Shown in pieces: positions 62,744 to 64,000 of a stretch of DNA of 64,000 nt (the stretch's first letter is position 1; each line of letters begins with the position of its first letter). The stretch is from Hymenobacter persicinus (GTDB taxonomy: Bacteria; Bacteroidota; Bacteroidia; Cytophagales; Hymenobacteraceae): contig NZ_SEWE01000018.1 in assembly GCF_004167665.1 (NCBI RefSeq), positions 31,472-95,471 on the forward strand, written 5' to 3'. The notes beneath the pieces are model-generated. The model was not told the DNA's origin, did no database searches, and saw nothing but the letters and a program-made list of their open reading frames with translations. Made by a program: the position numbers and the translations under genes.

Positions 62744-63822
62744 CCGCGCTGCTGCTCAGCGCCTGCACATCCGACCCCGACGTGGTAGAAGAAGATTTCG
62801 TCACGACTCCCTACCAGCTGGTGCCGCCGACCGGATTTCCGCAAGCCGTAACGATTCCGGCCGACAACCAGCTCACCGAAGAGGGCGTGGCGCTGGGCCG
62901 GATGCTGTTCTACGAAACCCGGCTTTCCCGCAACAATGGCATGTCGTGCGGCAGCTGCCACCAGCAAAGCAAGGCTTTCACCGACGGCAAAGCCCTGGCC
63001 GTTGGCGTCGATGGGGCGACGCACACGCGCCATACCATGTCGTTGGCTAACATGCTCTGGGAGCCCAGCCTCAACTGGGACGGGGCCGCCACCGGTCTTG
63101 AGGCCCAGGCCCGCAAGCCGATTGAAAACCCGGTGGAAATGCACCAGACCCTGGCCGAAGGCGTGCGTAAGCTCCAGCAGACTGCCCTCTACCCGCCCCT
63201 GTTCCGCAAGGCCTTTGGCTCAACGACCATCACCGAAACCAACGTCTTGAAGGCCCTGGCGCAGTTTGAGCGCACCCTGATTTCGGCCAACTCCAAGTAC
63301 GACCGGCTTAAGCGCAAGGAAATCAGCCGGCTTAGCGCCGATGAGGAGGCTGGCCGGCAGCTGTACCTGACTCACCCGTCCCCGGCCAACAACATCGTCG
63401 GCGCCAACTGCTTTCACTGTCATAATGAAGGCAACCTGCTCTTTAGCTCCACCGATTACACCCGCGGGGCTGCGGCGTCCTTTTTCAACAACGGCCTCGA
63501 TGCCAACCCGGCCGATGCGGGCCGCGGCGGCGTGACCGGGCTGGCCTCCGACCGGGGCAAGTTCCGAGCCCCAACCCTGCGCAACATTGCTCTGACGGCG
63601 CCCTACATGCACGACGGCCGCTTCCAAACCTTGCAGCAGGTCCTCGACCATTACTCTCACGGCGTGCAGGAATCCCCGACGCTGGATGCAGCCCTGCGCC
63701 GGCCCGCTGGGCCGCTGGGCCTGACTCTCACGGCCCGGGACAAAAGCGACCTGCTGGCTTTTCTGGCCACGCTCACCGACCAGGAATTCACCACGGACCC
63801 GCGACTGGGGCCTCCGCACTAA
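62692..63822 (+). CDS. MauG-family diheme peroxidase-like lipoprotein (chimeric copy B/A)
   Basis: The 376-residue product has a lipoprotein signal ending 'ALLLSAC' (Cys25). No ATG is available before residue 72, so translation should start at GTG 62692 (or TTG 62686). Heme motifs are 'MSCGSCHQQSKAF' and 'NCFHCHNEGNLLF'. Up to about codon 300 it differs clearly from copy A; from base 63592 it is identical to A's tail at the DNA level. It is therefore a fusion of one gene's head with the other's end, at a conserved site ('RNIALTAPYMHDGRF'). It should still fold, since the join is inside a shared motif. It is in the same operon as MbnP and copy A. Confidence 0.9.
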   Translation: MLTSTLLRSWFFTSVAAAALLLSACTSDPDVVEEDFVTTPYQLVPPTGFPQAVTIPADNQLTEEGVALGRMLFYETRLSRNNGMSCGSCHQQSKAFTDGKALAVGVDGATHTRHTMSLANMLWEPSLNWDGAATGLEAQARKPIENPVEMHQTLAEGVRKLQQTALYPPLFRKAFGSTTITETNVLKALAQFERTLISANSKYDRLKRKEISRLSADEEAGRQLYLTHPSPANNIVGANCFHCHNEGNLLFSSTDYTRGAAASFFNNGLDANPADAGRGGVTGLASDRGKFRAPTLRNIALTAPYMHDGRFQTLQQVLDHYSHGVQESPTLDAALRRPAGPLGLTLTARDKSDLLAFLATLTDQEFTTDPRLGPPH

Positions 63823-64000
63823 GTGTTTCGGCGGCTTGCCGACATTAGCGGAAGCTACTGCCCGCGGCCGGAAACCAAACGGCCGGGTCCGGGCGTTCTG
63901 GCCTAAAATCAATAACTTGACCGTTCACGCCGCCTTGCCCGCTTGCCTGTGCTGACTTCTACTCTTCTGCGTTCCTGGTTTTTCACCTCGGTGGCGGCGG
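63592..64000 (+). repeat. Direct repeat, second copy (tandem duplication, reaches window edge)
   Basis: This is identical to 62335-62743. The join with unique sequence is at 63591/63592, inside the codons for 'RNIALTAPYMHD'. Identity continues up to the last base of the window. Confidence 0.97.
63949..64000 (+). CDS. Start of a third MauG-family gene (right edge partial)
   Basis: The last 52 bases are identical to the first 52 bases of the gene at 62692, including the GTG start (a TTG lies two codons upstream) and the signal peptide codons. The gene continues beyond the window. If the tandem-duplication model holds, this is the intact version of copy B with its own original C-terminus. Confidence 0.75.
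   Translation, partial: MLTSTLLRSWFFTSVAA

Overview
The window looks like chromosome from a GC-rich member of the Bacteroidota, most likely Hymenobacter or a close relative in the Hymenobacteraceae. The evidence is four secreted proteins with type IX secretion (T9SS) C-terminal signals, three TonB-dependent receptors (two with CarboxypepD_reg-like N-termini, one of these also with an STN domain), a B-type succinate dehydrogenase with a single fused cytochrome subunit, Bacteroidetes-type promoters (TTG, about 20 bp, TAnnTTTG) and few recognisable Shine-Dalgarno sites. This placement is inference; no rRNA or tRNA gene is present to test it.

Layout. 1-2.0 kb: the end of an RND metal/drug efflux operon (outer-membrane channel, then adaptor). 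2.1-12.4 kb: mixed genes, namely a phage-type ASCH protein, a beta-propeller T9SS protein, an RhtA-type exporter, a fasciclin lipid-surface type protein, a secreted endonuclease I with Calx-beta and lamin-tail domains, and several small hydrophilic proteins. 12.4-23.5 kb: a TonB receptor, a TonB protein, PaaN, a secreted subtilase and a umuDC operon behind a striking palindrome. 23.7-28.9 kb: a DUF2459 protein, a large membrane VIT protein with an exosortase-like C-terminal signal, and a MORN-like protein of lower GC. 29-34.3 kb: aconitase, a TlpA-like lipoprotein and a cytochrome P450. 34.4-46 kb: a zinc-ribbon protein, a three-gene envelope unit (secreted unknown, STN TonB receptor, MG2-plug protein), a two-component system and another TonB receptor. 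46-56 kb: CitMHS and TerC transporters, polyprenyl synthase, hydrolase, FolK, methyltransferase, FabD and a T9SS type B adhesin-like protein. 56.2-59.9 kb: sdhCAB. 60-64 kb: an FMN reductase, then an MbnP-like protein followed by MauG-family diheme proteins.

The most notable feature is at the right end. A 1257-bp unit is tandemly duplicated with exact identity across at least 409 bp. The second peroxidase gene is a chimera (own head, first gene's tail) and a third gene starts at the window edge. Together with the MbnP-like protein this is an expanding MbnP/MbnH-type locus. Other points of interest are the umuDC operator, twin AT-rich hairpins before folK, an apparently orphan exosortase-type substrate, and a plug domain without a barrel.

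Central metabolism is represented by aconitase and succinate dehydrogenase (TCA cycle), FabD (fatty acids), FolK (folate) and a polyprenyl synthase (quinone or carrier lipid). The remainder is largely envelope, secretion and transport. There are no transposases, integrases, CRISPR arrays or RNA genes that I can recognise.
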